Shown here one piece after another: positions 62,701 to 64,000 of a stretch of DNA of 64,000 nt. The notes beneath the pieces are model-generated. The model saw only the letters and a list, made by a program, of their open reading frames with translations, was not told the DNA's origin and did not search any database. Origin of the DNA: Homalodisca vitripennis (taxonomy: Eukaryota; Arthropoda; Insecta; Hemiptera; Cicadellidae); NCBI RefSeq assembly GCF_021130785.1, contig NW_025777654.1:60323-124322 (forward strand). Direction: 5' to 3'. Both the position numbers and the translations under genes were made by a program. Positions within the stretch are counted from its first letter, which is position 1. Every line of letters starts with the position of its first letter.

Positions 62701-62999
62701 ATATTTAAATATTACGTTTTAATTCTTTTTAGAATAAATTTGTACGTGAAAATATAGGTATCGTTATAGCCGAAACGATAAATTTCTAAATGTTAGCCTA
62801 AACCTCAGCTATACTATTTTATTATAAACAAATGATAGGCTTAAATAGCGCATGGAAATAATAAAAATAAAGTTAAAACTACTCGAACAAATATTTTTAT
62901 AAACTATCAGGTTTGTAAAACATAACTATTCTCCAAAAAGACCAAAGAAAACCTCGAATTATAATAGTGTACAAAATTATTTGAAATAGTTTTAATATT
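59791..62999. other. Unassigned region, less AT-rich up to about 61350
   Basis: 59790-61350 has more balanced composition and several open frames on both strands (for example 59826-60023, 60076-60306, 61032-61223 and, opposite, 61073-61351), none with a recognisable domain. It may be further decayed element sequence connected with the Jockey fragment. A short local duplication lies at 61378-61612. Short TA-rich runs are near 61926-61950 and 62449-62478. Confidence 0.35.
61378..61612 (+). repeat. Local direct duplication, about 75-bp unit
   Basis: The block 'cgttagttc', 'ttctcac', 'aaaattt', 'gttc..caatatta', 'aactttacagcctta' at 61379-61448 recurs at 61543-61601 with changes. Period about 160 bp. 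Confidence 0.6.
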
Positions 63000-63960
63000 A
63001 TGTAATTCCAGGGTATTTTGTAATTAAATCTTTTACCAAACATAATCGTTTGTGTAGCAAGTGTTGTAGCATAACCAATTAGTTAAATAAATAACGTTAT
63101 AATAATAATTTTTCAGTACTGTGCATTATTAAAACTTTTTTTTTTTGGCGTGGGGGGATTTCTATAGGATTAACGTAATGGAAAACAGAGATTGAGAGAG
63201 GACTGGCAAAAATATGATAGAATAATTTGTAAGCTCCCCTGCAGGACATTAGCTACACCACTAACACTTTATACAGCACCAAAGTTTCCCTGCAAATCAG
63301 TTCTTAGAAACTTTTTTTTGTCCATGAAAATATGTATAAGATTCAACAATGAATTTTGCAATATTGAGTCCACAGGATATGTCCTTTAATAATATTAAAT
63401 TAATACGCAAAGGAGAATACTCGCGTTGAGTATTTAATTATAAAGAAACTATTATAGAAACATGCATAAATTAAGTAATTAAATATTTCACCGTAAAACA
63501 GGCTCTCTCTGGAAGGATAGAAAGGAGGTATATCCACGCAGGGACCACGATGACTTCAAACGTCAGATAGCTTAATTATGTTTTTTTGAAATGACTGCCT
63601 GATGGATAGACCGCAAAGCTATTAATGTGAGTTAATAAATTTAATAAATTTACAGTTAAATATGAAGTTCATTTTTAATTCGGTGTACAGGTCCAGGAAC
63701 CATTTGATCCAACCGAACAGTTAAATTTTAATTCCACAATAGATAAAAACACGACTCCTCTTAGAATATTTTCTTCCCTAAGATTTTAACGATACAACTT
63801 AAATAATTGTTCTCTATTCTTAACCGAGTAAAATGCTTGATCATACTAACTACCTTATAAGGCGAAATAATGTTTTGATGAATCGGTACGGTTTGTAAAT
63901 AAACTTACATTTCAAAATAGAGAAAAGTTTTAGTCTCCACAGATGCTTAATACAGCCTAA
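63000..63960 (+). repeat. R4 repeat, copy B
   Basis: Collinear with 42690-43330 and longer by inserted AT-rich sequence. 'cagtactgtg' lies near 63115, 'cccctgcaggacattagcta' near 63235, 'cgcaaagctatt' near 63611 and 'aaaatgcttgatcat' near 63831. Noncoding. Confidence 0.7.
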
Positions 63961-64000
63961 CTTAATAAATCTACTAATCGACAAAACGGTTACATTTTAA

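Noticed and set aside
1..64000. CRISPR arrays, bacterial operons, rRNA or tRNA genes
   Set aside because: No spaced direct repeats, no Shine-Dalgarno-led gene clusters and no complete cloverleaf were seen. Composition and elements point to an arthropod nuclear genome.

Overview
This window looks like nuclear DNA of an arthropod, most likely an insect. It is very AT-rich, contains no operon-like coding, and carries degraded non-LTR reverse transcriptases, a Penelope-like element, a mariner-like inverted-repeat element, long (TA)n microsatellites and many diverged copies of interspersed repeats. I found no complete gene of known family. The open frames are nearly all short and sit in random context, so the window reads as intergenic or intronic DNA filled with old transposable elements. 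Species cannot be fixed from the sequence. I name repeat families R1 to R12 only for cross-reference; each rests on copies I aligned by eye inside this window.

Layout. 0.26-2.35 kb: an R3 copy split by a 5'-truncated non-LTR retrotransposon that ends in a TTTGAC-repeat tail. 4.2-6.4 kb: a second R3 fragment and an R9 copy. 9.6-11.4 kb: R2 and R1 copies on the minus strand. 12.66-14.47 kb: a second decayed non-LTR retrotransposon. 17.89-19.60 kb: a TA-flanked mariner-like element with terminal inverted repeats of about 540 bp. 19.94-20.07 kb: a possible minus-strand coding exon with a consensus splice donor. 25.8-26.9 kb: R5 followed by R1. 27.8-28.5 and 35.0-35.8 kb: R3 copies. 32.0-34.6 kb: a nested cluster made of R6 duplicated units, an R7 element with a tRNA-like head, and an R1 copy that received a 241-bp insertion with a 10-bp target duplication. 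37.5-38.6 kb: an inverted R2 copy. 41.4-44.1 kb: R1, R4, R5 and two (TA)n arrays. 46.6-48.0 kb: an R2 fragment and a Penelope-like element bracketed by (TA)n arrays. 48.16-48.30 kb: an SH3-like exon broken by a one-base frameshift. 49.6-53.5 kb: two R10 copies flanking a relatively GC-rich unique block that may hold a tiny micropeptide gene at 51.3 kb. 54.9-57.0 kb: R1 and R7 copies. 59.1-59.8 kb: a Jockey-type fragment. 63.0-64.0 kb: an R4 copy.

How the pieces relate. There is no evident pathway. What can be read is a history of insertions: retrotransposon into R3, a Penelope-type 3' fragment into R1, an R6 unit into R7, and a Penelope-like element inside a (TA)n tract. The two items with possible host function are the 28-codon membrane-peptide ORF near 51.3 kb and the exon-like segments at 19.9-20.1 and 48.2-48.3 kb. 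All three are low-confidence inferences.
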